A stretch of 64,000 nucleotides of DNA from Candidatus Woesearchaeota archaeon (GTDB lineage: Archaea > Nanobdellota > Nanobdellia > Woesearchaeales > UBA583): NCBI GenBank assembly GCA_023898345.1, contig CP060218.1:186001-250000 (forward strand), in the 5' to 3' direction. Shown piece by piece: positions 42,364-52,419 of this stretch. A program made the translations under genes and the position numbers. The notes below the pieces were generated by a model that did no database searches, was not told the origin of the DNA, and worked only from the letters and a program-made list of their open reading frames with translations. Position 1 is the stretch's first letter; each line of letters starts with the position of its first letter.

Positions 42364-42990
42364 ATGTCAAAAACAATCAGTCCAAATCGCTCAGAACTAC
42401 TCAAAGTCAAGACAAAGGTAGCTATGGCAAGAAGAGGACACAATCTCCTCAAAAAGAAAAGAGACGGTCTTATCATGGACTTTTTTGCTCTGCTTGAGAA
42501 TGCAAAAGATTTGCGTTCAGAGATGATTGATTCAGCACGCAAAGCAGGGGACAGTCTAAGAAAAACAAGAATCCTTTCCTATGATTTGGAGCTCAAAATG
42601 CACGCCAAGACGACAAAGGGAAGAAACCTTGTCGACTTTCAGCAAAAAAATATTATGGGGCTTAGTGTTCCAAAAATAAAATCTGAGTTCAAGCAAAGGA
42701 CGCTCATAGAGAGAAACAGAACAATTTATGGTTCCTTTTCTCTTGACAACAGCATACAAAAATATGAAGAACTAGTGCATTCCATCATCATTGTCGCCGA
42801 AGTAGAAACGGCAATGATTCGACTCCTGCAAGAAATCGAAAAGACGAAGCGGCGTGTGAATGGACTCGAGTACAATATTATTCCTTCCATGAAAAAAGCT
42901 CAGGATTTTATTTCGCTTTCTTTGCAAGAACAAGAAAGGGATAATGTTATCCGGCTTAAGAAAATCAAGAAAAAACTTGAGGGGAAATAA
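42364..42990 (+). CDS. atpD: A-type ATP synthase subunit D (central stalk)
   Basis: 208 residues. Long N- and C-terminal helices are joined by a short middle, and the start MSKTISPNRSELLKVKTKVAMARRGHNLLKKKRDGLI is the classic subunit D/V-ATPase D signature. It forms the rotor shaft between head and membrane ring. ATG 42364 chosen; an earlier frame overlaps atpB. Confidence 0.96.
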   Translation: MSKTISPNRSELLKVKTKVAMARRGHNLLKKKRDGLIMDFFALLENAKDLRSEMIDSARKAGDSLRKTRILSYDLELKMHAKTTKGRNLVDFQQKNIMGLSVPKIKSEFKQRTLIERNRTIYGSFSLDNSIQKYEELVHSIIIVAEVETAMIRLLQEIEKTKRRVNGLEYNIIPSMKKAQDFISLSLQEQERDNVIRLKKIKKKLEGK

Positions 42991-43070
42991 GAACCTTAGG
43001 AAAATATTTCAAGTAACGGGAGACCTAAATTTTTTAATAGGGACAAAATTTGGAAGAGTGGTCTTCTTTA

Positions 43071-43499
43071 CTAAAAGGAATAAATAACAGAATCATGTGT
43101 ATAGGAAGGTTTATGCACATTTCCAAGTGCATCCCTAATATTTCCCTTATCATCGAGTGTTCCAGTTAAGACAATTTTGTTGCCGTGGGTGACAGTTCTT
43201 GTTATCCTACCTCCTTCCAGTTCTTCACCCAAAAAAGTCATTTTCTTTATGGTATCGGTAATAGTAGAAGAATTGTAAGCAGGATCTGGGTGGATTATTG
43301 GAAACTCAATAATTGTCTTTCCCTCACCAAACACATAACCTTCGTCGGACTTAGTACCTACTACGTTATAAGGAACAGGATTTGTGAACCTTCCGACAAC
43401 TTCTACATCAATTCTTGGTTTTCCACCATAAAGAATTGCCATAAGACTCATTGCTGTTGCCAGTGATTCTTTCGTTCCAAAGTTTTCTCTTCTTTCCAT
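43071..43499 (-). CDS. Small protein of unknown function
   Basis: 142 residues. A short helical N-terminus (TAMSLMAILYGGK) is followed by beta-rich sequence (VEVVGRFTNP, GKTIIEFPIIHPDP, KIVLTGTLDDKGN). There is a weak hydrophobic patch but no convincing signal peptide. No family recognised; one of several small stand-alone genes in this window (also 34777 and 58476) that look lineage-specific. Confidence 0.6.
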   Translation of the reverse strand: MERRENFGTKESLATAMSLMAILYGGKPRIDVEVVGRFTNPVPYNVVGTKSDEGYVFGEGKTIIEFPIIHPDPAYNSSTITDTIKKMTFLGEELEGGRITRTVTHGNKIVLTGTLDDKGNIRDALGNVHKPSYTHDSVIYSF

Positions 43500-43624
43500 A
43501 AAAAAAGCTAATTATTTAACATTTAAAAACTGCTGTATTTTCCAATTCTCACCTCATCCAAAACCTTTGACGACTTGAAAGTTACAAAGAAATTTCTAAT
43601 AATGTCTTTGTCCAGTAAAGGTAT

Positions 43625-45481
43625 ATGGTGATAGGTGGAACGACTCATAGTAGTAGGGAATTTGTTAAATCTACTGTGGCAAAGTTCACGCATGATGAGC
43701 CGCTTCTTTCAACGAGACTTGTTTTTGGTGATTACAATAAGGATATTGTTGAGCCTTATTATTGGCATATGGAGTTTCCTTATTATGTTGGAAAGGGTTA
43801 TGTTGCTATCAAAATTGAAGATCATCATTTTTTCTCGGAAAACTCTCAGTTTGGGGCTGGTCTTAGACAGACAAAGGGTGGGGCCATTCGTGCTTATCAA
43901 GAAAATCTCACTCAACTTATTCAATTAACAAAGGTTCATCTTATGCCTCTCCTTGAGGAAATTAAAAAAGCAGAATTTTACAAACGCTGGTTTGACAGAA
44001 TAGCAATCAACGACAGACGTGTACAGGAAGAGATGGGAAAGGCAGCTTCGCAGCGTAATGCCGAGAATCTCAAGAAATGGCGTTTTGAAAGAGACAGTGC
44101 GATAAACCAGCTCAAAGACAAATGGGTCACGGAAGTGGATGGTGGTCGTCTTTATACTCTTAGTAGGCCAGCGACGGAGCAAGGTTTGGATTTTGCTTTG
44201 TTGCCAACTCTTTTTTTTGGAACAACACTCGACGATCCCTTTGAAGTGTACAGCACTTTGCAAGACCAAATCGACAAATACGTCGAAAGCGGTTTGGATA
44301 TTAGTGTTGAAGCTGCTCGTCAAGTTGGGCGTTTCTTGTACAAATTTCATACTTGGCTTCCTACTGCGATTCGACAAACGGAAACAACTTGGAGAATAAA
44401 GTTAGCTTCACTCAAACAGTTTTATACGCAATTTGAAATGTATCTTCATTTTATGAAACCTCTTCTTTTGGAAATCCAAAGAAAAAGTGAGGGGTATGAT
44501 CTCAATCATTTTTTTAGAGATTTTGAAGAGAACAGTCCAGAGTTTGGAAACCTTTTCGATTACTCGTATTCTTTTGTGAAAATTATGGGTGTGAGGGGTC
44601 TGAAGAGGGAGGCATTTGCTATGCGTCATCTTGAAATATCTTCTTTTGGTTTGTATATCGGAAAAAAAAATCCTTTGGGTCGTAGTGCAAGGCCTCCTAG
44701 TGAGGATCCGACAGAAGGGAATATGATTATCGCAGGACCTTTCAAGGGGAAGGGAGGATTTCTTAGGGCAAGTTCTCATAAGATTGACAAAACTGTTTGT
44801 TATGAATTTGTTGAATATGACACAAATTACAATGCTCCGACTTATCCTTCAAAAAGCGAGTTTGAAGCGCTGTATGCTAAATGGAAAGAGAGCCCGTGCT
44901 ATGTTAAGCGTGATGAGCTACGTTCTTTTCCTGTTATTGTTAATACTTTTTCGCAAAAACGACGAAATGAAATTGTGCAAACTCAGCAAGGTCCGCAGCA
45001 GGTTCCTTATATGACTAATGAAATTACGTACAATGGACATGTCTGGAATATCTTTGAGGTTGCGACGTTTAAGGAAAAGCATAAGGTTGAAACTCTTGAT
45101 CTTATTAGTTCTTTTGTTGAAGAGATACAAGTTATTCGAGATGATCTTCTCAAATATGCAAATTATCTGGAGGGGGAGGCATTTGTAGATGAGAAAATGC
45201 CACATCCAGGTGGGGAAATAAAAGGGAAAGACACAAAGAGTGGAGGAGCGAAGGCGAAGAATTCTGATTCTTTAATTTTGGGTCCTTTTCAGGGTCTTGG
45301 TCTTCTCTTTGGAAGTCTCATTCCAAATTTTGGGAAGGCAAGTAAGGTTAAGGAAGAAGCACGAGAAACAGAGGCTGGACAAAAAACTCATCATTTGGTA
45401 AACTCTCTTTTTGTTGTTGAAGATATGTGGAAATATTATGGGGTTTTCAAAAAGGGCCATGGTTTTATGAGGGTTACTTAA
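43625..45481 (+). CDS. Large cytosolic protein of unknown function, first gene of a pilin-like operon
   Basis: 618 residues with no signal peptide or certain membrane helix; mainly helical in the middle (RRVQEEMGKAASQRNAENLKKW, coiled-coil-like), with a Gly/Lys-rich patch ENMIIAGPFKGKGGFL-like near residue 365 and a second LILGPFQGLGLLFGSLIPN near residue 560, which could be membrane-seeking. It ends 5 bases before a pilin-like gene, which overlaps the next. The three probably act together in surface assembly, but no ATPase motif (Walker A) is seen here. No family recognised. Confidence 0.65.
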   Translation: MVIGGTTHSSREFVKSTVAKFTHDEPLLSTRLVFGDYNKDIVEPYYWHMEFPYYVGKGYVAIKIEDHHFFSENSQFGAGLRQTKGGAIRAYQENLTQLIQLTKVHLMPLLEEIKKAEFYKRWFDRIAINDRRVQEEMGKAASQRNAENLKKWRFERDSAINQLKDKWVTEVDGGRLYTLSRPATEQGLDFALLPTLFFGTTLDDPFEVYSTLQDQIDKYVESGLDISVEAARQVGRFLYKFHTWLPTAIRQTETTWRIKLASLKQFYTQFEMYLHFMKPLLLEIQRKSEGYDLNHFFRDFEENSPEFGNLFDYSYSFVKIMGVRGLKREAFAMRHLEISSFGLYIGKKNPLGRSARPPSEDPTEGNMIIAGPFKGKGGFLRASSHKIDKTVCYEFVEYDTNYNAPTYPSKSEFEALYAKWKESPCYVKRDELRSFPVIVNTFSQKRRNEIVQTQQGPQQVPYMTNEITYNGHVWNIFEVATFKEKHKVETLDLISSFVEEIQVIRDDLLKYANYLEGEAFVDEKMPHPGGEIKGKDTKSGGAKAKNSDSLILGPFQGLGLLFGSLIPNFGKASKVKEEARETEAGQKTHHLVNSLFVVEDMWKYYGVFKKGHGFMRVT

Positions 45482-45486
45482 AGAAA

Positions 45487-46134
45487 ATGAAAGGAAAGAA
45501 GGCAGGTATTGGAGATTATATGACGGCAATTGTGGCAGTCATTTTAGCAACTCTTATTATGGGGGTAACTTATTTTTTGCTCTCTAAAACTAGCCATGGG
45601 GTTGAAGCTAATGTTCCAGAGAAAATTCAGGAATTTCCAAAGGTTTACTTGACACACTTTCTTAATACAAAACTTAGTTCTTCTGATTTGAACACGCTTG
45701 GATTGAACACAAATGAGAAAGATCTTAGGTTAAGGGATGTTATGCATCTTCCTTACAAAACTCTTAGGCCTTTTTTAGTTGAAAAACGAAGTGAATATTT
45801 GAGTGAATTTGGTACAAGTGGAAGTGTTGAAGCTGAAAAAAAAATTCATACATACTATAATGACTTTTCAGGCTGGGTTAATTCGGATGATGATTTACTT
45901 TTTGTCTCTTGTGCTGAGAACGATTTTGCTTCTTATGCTCAGGTTTACAATGAGGTTGTTAATAATTATTGCTTTTTCTTTGCCCAAGATAATGCCGATG
46001 GAACTTATGTTTTTGTTTGTTTTATGAAGCCGAGTTCTTTCAAAAGTGCAGATCCTGTTGTTGGTTCTGTATGTGCAATAGGAGAGCAGACAGAGAGTGA
46101 TTTGTCTACTCAAGGGGAGGCTGATTTGTCATGA
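45487..46134 (+). CDS. Pilin-like single-pass membrane protein
   Basis: 215 residues from ATG 45487, six bases after the previous stop. A basic start MKGKKAGIGDYMTA leads directly into a hydrophobic helix (IVAVILATLIMGVTYFLL), as in class III signal/pilin-like proteins. The ectodomain of about 180 residues has four cysteines (SCAEND, NNYCFFF, VFVCFMK, SVCAIGE), likely two disulfides. Overlaps the next gene by four bases (ATGA). Confidence 0.68.
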   Translation: MKGKKAGIGDYMTAIVAVILATLIMGVTYFLLSKTSHGVEANVPEKIQEFPKVYLTHFLNTKLSSSDLNTLGLNTNEKDLRLRDVMHLPYKTLRPFLVEKRSEYLSEFGTSGSVEAEKKIHTYYNDFSGWVNSDDDLLFVSCAENDFASYAQVYNEVVNNYCFFFAQDNADGTYVFVCFMKPSSFKSADPVVGSVCAIGEQTESDLSTQGEADLS

Positions 46135-48368
46135 GAAAAGATAAAGGGGGTTCGGCTTTCTATATCTTATATTTTGTTGGGATTATGCTCATTTATGGTG
46201 CGATCCAACTTTTTATTGTTAGTGAGTTCAGAGCAGCTGATACGAATACTGCGTATGGAGAAACTTATAAGGAGGTTTCTCAGGCAATAAGTAAAGAAAC
46301 TGCTGTTACTCAATATCTTTCAGAGAGGGTCCAGACGAGTTTGGATGAGAGTCGTAAAGAATTTACGGGGACTCTTGGTTTGGACAGTAGTTCTTTTGTT
46401 GAAGAGAGAGCTTCTTGTTTTTATGATACTCTTGCTTTGTGGTATGATGAACGTGACAAGGGTTTGGGGAAAGAAGAGAGTTCTGATGAAGTAGGAGTTG
46501 ATAAGAATAAGCAGGATGAGTCATTTCTTCAGGAGATAGGGGAAGAGACAGACGAGGAGGTTCTTTGTCTTCCGAAATTTTCTGAGGAAATTAAAGCTCA
46601 GTTTGAAACATCTTTTAAGGAAAAACTCAAGAAAGTTAGTAAAGATATAGATGACATTATTGGGAGTTCAAAGGAGAGTGCTGTTAGTGTTAGTTTTGAT
46701 GAGAAAAGTTCTGAATATGCAATTGAAATACAAACAGATTTGAGTCTTAGTTCGCAAAGGAGTAGTTTTGGTCATAAGGTTCTTTACAAAACGTCTTATG
46801 ATTTGGGTTCTTATACGTCTCTTCTTCAGGTTGTTTCTTCTTCTTTGCCTTTGTTTATGGACAGGGCTTCTGCACAAGTTCCTCTTTGTACCGATGAGAG
46901 GCTTACTTGTCTTGTGCAAACTTTTTCTTCTCTTCTTAATGAGCAGGATTCTTCTTTATTAACTCAGTATTCACTTAAATTTGAAAATTTGAAACTTTCA
47001 GGTGATGAGGCAAAGGAGTATCTTGGTCTGAAAATGATCTTTACGAATAAGAAAACAGGGAAAGAAGATTTGGTTTTTGGAGCAATTTTTAAGGATAAGA
47101 TTCCTTATGGCTTGCAAGCTTTTGATTTGGAGCAGAGTTCTGAACTCAATGGGCTGGTGTATGTTAAGATTAAAAATGTTGATGATGTGAAAGATAAGGC
47201 TTTAAGTTATATTGTTCTTTATTCTTATCAGGCTTTTTTTAATCCTTCTTTGTATGGGTCTGATCGTCTTACTGAGTTGATGACTCTTCTTAGGGAGGGG
47301 CGAGTTCCAGAGGAGTTTAAGGAGACTGGTGTTGTTAATCCTTATGCACATCTTATTTCTGATTCAACTCTTGATATTAATGCTCTTTTAGTTCCTCTTG
47401 AGAACATTGTGCAAGAAAATGGTGAAAGCGAGGTTCAGGTTCCTATTTTTCAAATTTATAATCATCAGACGCAGGCCATGCAGAGACTTATGACGGGGGC
47501 TAAGGTGTATGTTAGTGTTTTTCTTGTGGACCAAAAATATAATTATTATGTAGAAAATGTCCAAGCTGCGTTTAAGGACATTAATCTTGAAGCGGTTCAA
47601 GGTCCTGATCCTTTGGAAAGTGCTGAGCTAGAGGGTAATATTGAGCAATCCAAGGAGGCTGTTGCTCTTAAGATACCTAGCACTTATAGTGATGAAAGTC
47701 TTCCTTTGAGTAGGACTTTTTTTGATGTGTATGTATACAAAACTGGTTTTGAGGATTTTGATCAGTGTCTTGGTTTACCATCTCAATGTTCTTTTTCTCG
47801 TTTTGATTCTTCTGTTCTTGGTAAAGAGGTTTATCTTAGTTCAAGTCAAGCGCAAATTGATGCCAAAGCTTCAAGCTATTCTGTCACAAAGCTTCTTTCT
47901 TATTCTTTAAGTGAGGGAACTCATGAGGTAATGATTGTGCCTGTTTATGATGAAAAGGGTTACTTTGAGAGGCAGGTTCTTCGGAAGAAAATAAAGGCAA
48001 TTGGTGGTGGAACTTCTCTTTCGTATTCTCTTGTTGAGGAGAATGATGTTAAGGTTCCTTTTAGGAGTTCTGTGACTGTTGTTGATAACAAGCCATTTGA
48101 TATGAATCAGGTGAGTGTTGGTGGGATTGTCTCAACTGGAACTGCTTTGTATTTGAACTGGAACTGCGCCGTTGCTGGCTCTTATGTCCTTGGTGTGAGC
48201 TATTATGTTGATGGCAATACGATTTCAGAGGACTTGGGTTTGCAAAATACTTTGCAGGCATCTGTTGGTTCGAGTGTTCAATTTAATCCGCTTGTTGTTC
48301 TCAAGGATGGAAATACGGGGGAAATTTTAGGAACAAAAACTTTGAGTCCGGTTCCTAGTTATCCATAA
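46131..48368 (+). CDS. Large membrane-anchored surface protein of the pilin-like operon
   Basis: 745 residues. A basic start and one hydrophobic helix (FYILYFVGIMLIYGAIQLFIV, about 11-31) precede about 710 residues outside the membrane: an acidic segment (KEESSDEVGVDKNKQDE), an alpha/beta middle and a beta-rich end with Ig-like strands. Cysteines are few and paired (FSCFYDT-type near 100, VPLCTDERLTCLVQ near 260, QCLGLPSQCSF near 545). The start codon overlaps the pilin-like gene. Likely a major or tip subunit of an appendage or surface complex; no family recognised. Confidence 0.68.
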   Translation: MRKDKGGSAFYILYFVGIMLIYGAIQLFIVSEFRAADTNTAYGETYKEVSQAISKETAVTQYLSERVQTSLDESRKEFTGTLGLDSSSFVEERASCFYDTLALWYDERDKGLGKEESSDEVGVDKNKQDESFLQEIGEETDEEVLCLPKFSEEIKAQFETSFKEKLKKVSKDIDDIIGSSKESAVSVSFDEKSSEYAIEIQTDLSLSSQRSSFGHKVLYKTSYDLGSYTSLLQVVSSSLPLFMDRASAQVPLCTDERLTCLVQTFSSLLNEQDSSLLTQYSLKFENLKLSGDEAKEYLGLKMIFTNKKTGKEDLVFGAIFKDKIPYGLQAFDLEQSSELNGLVYVKIKNVDDVKDKALSYIVLYSYQAFFNPSLYGSDRLTELMTLLREGRVPEEFKETGVVNPYAHLISDSTLDINALLVPLENIVQENGESEVQVPIFQIYNHQTQAMQRLMTGAKVYVSVFLVDQKYNYYVENVQAAFKDINLEAVQGPDPLESAELEGNIEQSKEAVALKIPSTYSDESLPLSRTFFDVYVYKTGFEDFDQCLGLPSQCSFSRFDSSVLGKEVYLSSSQAQIDAKASSYSVTKLLSYSLSEGTHEVMIVPVYDEKGYFERQVLRKKIKAIGGGTSLSYSLVEENDVKVPFRSSVTVVDNKPFDMNQVSVGGIVSTGTALYLNWNCAVAGSYVLGVSYYVDGNTISEDLGLQNTLQASVGSSVQFNPLVVLKDGNTGEILGTKTLSPVPSYP

Positions 48369-48398
48369 ATTTAAGAAGGATTTTTTTTTATTGAGTTT

Positions 48399-49505
48399 AT
48401 GAAACAAATTTGTATTGTTGCTGGGGCTAGACCAAATTTTATGAAAGTTGCTCCGATTATTAGGGAAATGGAAAGGGTTGGCCTTCCTTATTATTTGGTG
48501 AATACTGGGCAGCACTATGATAAAAATATGGCGGAGATTTTTTTCTCTGAGTTAGCAATTCCTGAACCGAAATATAATTTGGGTGTTGGGTCTGGTTCTC
48601 ATGCGGTTCAAACGGCTTCTATTATGGTTGCTTTTGAGAAGGTTCTTATGGAAGAGGAGACTTCTTTGGTCCTTGTTGTTGGAGATATTAATTCAACTCT
48701 TGCTTGTTCTCTTACTGCTAGTAAATTACATATACCAGTTGCTCATGTTGAAGCAGGACTTAGGAGTCTTGATCGCAGTATGCCTGAGGAGATAAATAGA
48801 ATTCTTACAGATTCTGTTAGTGATTTTTTGTTTACTCATTCTCCAGAAGCAGATGTGAATCTTCTTAGGGAGGGGGTCGCTGAAGAAAAAATATTTTTTG
48901 TAGGGAATGTTATGATTGACTCTCTTACCTTTCATCTTCCTGAAATCGAAAAAAGCCAAATTTTGTCGACTGAGGCTCTGGAGAGAAAAAAGTATGGGCT
49001 TGTTACGCTTCATCGTCCTTCAAATGTCGATGATCCTCTTGTTCTTTATTCGATTTTTGAACATTTGTTTAAACATTCTCCGGATGATTTTGTTTTGTTT
49101 TTTCCTATTCATCCTCGTACAAGAAATAGGATTGAGGCTCATGCAGAACTTCAAACTTTGTTAAAGGAGCATTCGCAAAAGATTAGATTTGTGGAGCCTT
49201 TGGGATACTATGATTTTCAATGTCTTCTTAAAAATGCTCTTTTTGTTTTGTCTGACTCTGGCGGAGTTCAGGAAGAAGCTTTGATGTATGATGTTCCTTG
49301 TGCTCTTCTTAGGGAAAATACTGAAAGGAATGTTTGTGTTACTCTTGGAACTACTGAACTTATTAGTGCAACTCGTTTAGGGGAAATTCTTTCTTCTATT
49401 TTTGCTGGAGAATGGAAGAAGACTGTTAGGATTCCTGAACTTTGGGATGGGAAGGCGGCGGAGAGAATTGTTGAAATATTGGGAAATGTGAATGCTAAGT
49501 TTTAA
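48399..49505 (+). CDS. wecB: UDP-N-acetylglucosamine 2-epimerase (non-hydrolysing)
   Basis: 368 residues, the family length. Signature segments: VAGARPNFMKVAPII at the start, NTGQHYDKNMAEIFF, HVEAGLRSLDRSMPEEINRI, LVTLHRPSNVDD, LSDSGGVQEEA. The enzyme converts UDP-GlcNAc to UDP-ManNAc, a precursor of ManNAc-containing surface glycans. First gene of the surface-glycan cluster that runs to the flippase. Confidence 0.95.
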   Translation: MKQICIVAGARPNFMKVAPIIREMERVGLPYYLVNTGQHYDKNMAEIFFSELAIPEPKYNLGVGSGSHAVQTASIMVAFEKVLMEEETSLVLVVGDINSTLACSLTASKLHIPVAHVEAGLRSLDRSMPEEINRILTDSVSDFLFTHSPEADVNLLREGVAEEKIFFVGNVMIDSLTFHLPEIEKSQILSTEALERKKYGLVTLHRPSNVDDPLVLYSIFEHLFKHSPDDFVLFFPIHPRTRNRIEAHAELQTLLKEHSQKIRFVEPLGYYDFQCLLKNALFVLSDSGGVQEEALMYDVPCALLRENTERNVCVTLGTTELISATRLGEILSSIFAGEWKKTVRIPELWDGKAAERIVEILGNVNAKF

Positions 49506-49532
49506 ATGTCGTTTTGAATTTGGGAAGGTAAA

Positions 49533-50417
49533 ATGGGATTTTTTCAACATGTTGATCAGTATTTGAGGGATATGTATACTTTGGTGTCTAGCTCAATGAT
49601 AAAAAGAAAGCTAAGGATCTTCTTTCTGTATAATTGGTTGGTTCTTAAAAATGTTTTTTCTAAAATTACTTCCATTCAATTTCGTCGCCAGAAATTTTTG
49701 GGATATAAGGTAGATTTTGACAATTATGGTTCTTTTTTTGCTCTTTTTACAGAGATGTTTGTTTACAACATTTACTATTTTCGCAGTTCTGAGAAAGCTC
49801 CTTTTATTGTTGATTGTGGTGGGAATATTGGGATGTCTCTTCTTTATTTTAAGTATCTTTTTCCAAAAGCTCATATTGAATGCTATGAGCCTGATCCGAG
49901 TACTTTTCAGTTGTTAAAAAAAAATGTTGAACAGAACAAACTCTCTTCTATTACTCTTATTCAGAAGGGCGTTTCAGGAAAGGATGGAAAGATGAAATTT
50001 TATTCTTATGGGGATATGAAGGGTGGTCCTGGAAACACTTTGCTGGAATCTCAGGTGAATTTCAAGAATGTCCAAACCTTTGATGTGGAAGTTGTTGAAT
50101 TGAAAAAAGAGAATTATAAGAAAATTCATTTTCTCAAAATTGATATTGAAGGGGCAGAGGGTTTTATGTTTGATAGTTTTAAGGATAATGATTTTCTTTC
50201 TCTTGTTGACAATGTTAATCTAGAGTATCATTACGATATTGGGTATGATGGGAATAAGCTTTCTCCGATTTTAGCAGTGCTTGAAAAATATCAATATAAT
50301 GTTGTTATTAATCAAAATACGCTTGTGGCCTTCTATACCTCTCGTAGTCTGTATAGGAAATTGGATCGAAAGTATGTTCTTCTTATTGATTGTTTTAAGG
50401 ATAAGAATCATTTGTAA
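49533..50417 (+). CDS. FkbM-family SAM-dependent methyltransferase
   Basis: 294 residues. The Rossmann SAM motif FIVDCGGNIGMSLLYFKYLFP (about 89-109), the acidic ECYEPDP, and the family hallmark FLKIDIEGAEGFM (about 203-215). FkbM-type enzymes O-methylate small molecules and sugars; in a glycan cluster a sugar O-methylation is the likely role. A weak ribosome binding site (GGGAAGG) precedes the ATG. Confidence 0.88.
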   Translation: MGFFQHVDQYLRDMYTLVSSSMIKRKLRIFFLYNWLVLKNVFSKITSIQFRRQKFLGYKVDFDNYGSFFALFTEMFVYNIYYFRSSEKAPFIVDCGGNIGMSLLYFKYLFPKAHIECYEPDPSTFQLLKKNVEQNKLSSITLIQKGVSGKDGKMKFYSYGDMKGGPGNTLLESQVNFKNVQTFDVEVVELKKENYKKIHFLKIDIEGAEGFMFDSFKDNDFLSLVDNVNLEYHYDIGYDGNKLSPILAVLEKYQYNVVINQNTLVAFYTSRSLYRKLDRKYVLLIDCFKDKNHL

Positions 50418-50574
50418 TTCCTTAGTTTGGTGTTATCTTATACCTCACAGTTCTGCTTCGATTGAGAGGTGTCATTTTAGTGGTTTTTTTGCTTTTTGAG
50501 ATAGTAAGAAATATCTTTGTTTGTGGCTGGTTTCTCAGTAAAATTTTATAAAGTCTTCTTCTAAGCCTATTTTT

Positions 50575-52356
50575 ATGAAAGATGTTTATGTTTTGGGACT
50601 TCAACTTGGGCACAATTCTTCAGCTGCTCTTTTATGCAATGGGAGGGTTCTTGCTGCAATTAGTGAAGAGAAATTTGACAATATTAAAAATTCCTCTGCG
50701 TTTCCTTTGAAATCGATTTCTTGGCTTTTAGAAAGGGAAGGAATAAAGGGAGAGGATTTGGCGGCAGTTGTTCACAGTAGTTATTATTGTGCCTGCTCGC
50801 AGATGATTGTTGATCCTATTCTTGCAAACAAGAAACGTAGTGAAATAGGTTTTTCTTTTCTTTCTTCTTTGGCTGGCAAGGTTGAAGTGAAAGTGGGAGC
50901 TTCTCAGAATCTTCGTTCTCTTCTGATGCAAACTCATTTCTTAGCTCTTGAGCGAGAGTCCAAAAAAGCAAAAAAGATTTTTGAATCTCTTTTGAAAAAG
51001 CATTTTTCTATTGATTCATCAAAGCTTCATTATGTTAGACATCATCTTGCACATAGCTACTATGGTTATTTTGGACAGAATAATGTTAAAGCTGACAAAT
51101 CTCTTATTATTACAATGGATGGTTCTGGTGAAAAAGAGTTTGCAACTATCTCTATTGCAGATAAAAAAAAGAAAAAAATAACTCTTGTTTCTTCTTCGCG
51201 TTGGGATAGTTCTATTGGCTACGTGTATGCTGCAACGACAAAGTATTTGGGAATGAAGCCTATAGAGCATGAATACAAGGTTATGGGGCTTGCTCCTTAT
51301 GCAAAGGATTATTATAAAAAAACGTATGAAAAAATCTTCAAAGACATTATTGAATTTGATGAAAAGACATTGGAGTTTCATTCAAGTTTTCCTCTTACTC
51401 GCTTTGATTTGTACCTTTTGGAAAAGGCAAAATATGAACGTTTTGACAATGTTGCTGCGGCTCTTCAGGAGTGGACGGAGAGGACTGTTACAACTTGGAT
51501 TGAAGCTGCAATAAAAAAGTACGGAATTGACGAACTTTATTTTAGTGGGGGTCTTTTCATGAATGTGAAACTTAATCAGAGAATTACTGAAATGAAATCT
51601 GTAAAAAAAGCTTATTTTATTGGGAGTTGTGGGGATGAGTCAAATTGTATTGGGGCTGGATATATTATTTCTCAGAAGCTTGATCCAAAAACTGAGCTTC
51701 TTCCTCTTGAGAATTTTTATTTGGGGAATGAATATTGTAATGAAGATGTTGAGGCTTTCATAAAAGAAAAGAATCTTGAAAAAAAATATGATGTTGAATA
51801 TTTTGAGGATATTGAGGAAAAAACTGCTGAACTGTTGTCGCAGGATTGTGTTGTTGCAAGAGTGAAGGGGCGTTGTGAATGGGGGGCACGTGCTTTGGGG
51901 AATCGCTCTATTCTTGCAAATCCATCAAAGATGGAGAATTTTTTTAAGGTAAATGATCAGGTGAAAATGAGAGATTTTTGGATGCCTTTTGCACCTTCTC
52001 TTCTTATTGAAGATCATAAACTTTATGTCTCTAATCCTAAGAACTATAAGGCTCCATACATGATTCTTAGTTTTCATTCGACTGTTTTGGGACAGGACAA
52101 ATTAAGGGCTGCTTTGCATCAGGCTGACAAGACTTTGCGTGCTCAACTTGTAGAAAAAGAAGTTAATCCTTCTTATCATCGTCTTATTTCTCTTTTCAAA
52201 GAAAAAACTGGAATTGGAGGTGTTTTGAATACTTCTTTTAATCTTCATGGTTATCCTCTTGTTTCTTCGCTCAAGCAAGCATTGTTCACATTTGAGAATT
52301 GCAAATTGGAGTATTTGTGCTTGGAAAATTATGTGATAAGCAAGAAGAAGAAATAA
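50575..52356 (+). CDS. NodU/CmcH-family carbamoyltransferase
   Basis: 593 residues. The N-terminal Kae1-like domain starts LGLQLGHNSSAALLCNGR and carries the metal-binding histidines of HHLAHSYYGYF (about 150-160) and the GSGE phosphate loop. The C-terminal domain has VKGRCEWGARALGNRSILANP, the signature of the family. It transfers a carbamoyl group from carbamoyl phosphate via carbamoyl-adenylate to a hydroxyl, here probably a sugar of the surface glycan. TATA-like TTTATAAAG about 35 bases upstream. Confidence 0.93.
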   Translation: MKDVYVLGLQLGHNSSAALLCNGRVLAAISEEKFDNIKNSSAFPLKSISWLLEREGIKGEDLAAVVHSSYYCACSQMIVDPILANKKRSEIGFSFLSSLAGKVEVKVGASQNLRSLLMQTHFLALERESKKAKKIFESLLKKHFSIDSSKLHYVRHHLAHSYYGYFGQNNVKADKSLIITMDGSGEKEFATISIADKKKKKITLVSSSRWDSSIGYVYAATTKYLGMKPIEHEYKVMGLAPYAKDYYKKTYEKIFKDIIEFDEKTLEFHSSFPLTRFDLYLLEKAKYERFDNVAAALQEWTERTVTTWIEAAIKKYGIDELYFSGGLFMNVKLNQRITEMKSVKKAYFIGSCGDESNCIGAGYIISQKLDPKTELLPLENFYLGNEYCNEDVEAFIKEKNLEKKYDVEYFEDIEEKTAELLSQDCVVARVKGRCEWGARALGNRSILANPSKMENFFKVNDQVKMRDFWMPFAPSLLIEDHKLYVSNPKNYKAPYMILSFHSTVLGQDKLRAALHQADKTLRAQLVEKEVNPSYHRLISLFKEKTGIGGVLNTSFNLHGYPLVSSLKQALFTFENCKLEYLCLENYVISKKKK

Positions 52357-52419
52357 TCTTTTTTGTTTGTTGCTTCTTTAGGGGAATAAGTTTAAATAGG
52401 GTTTGTTTTGACTGTTAGT

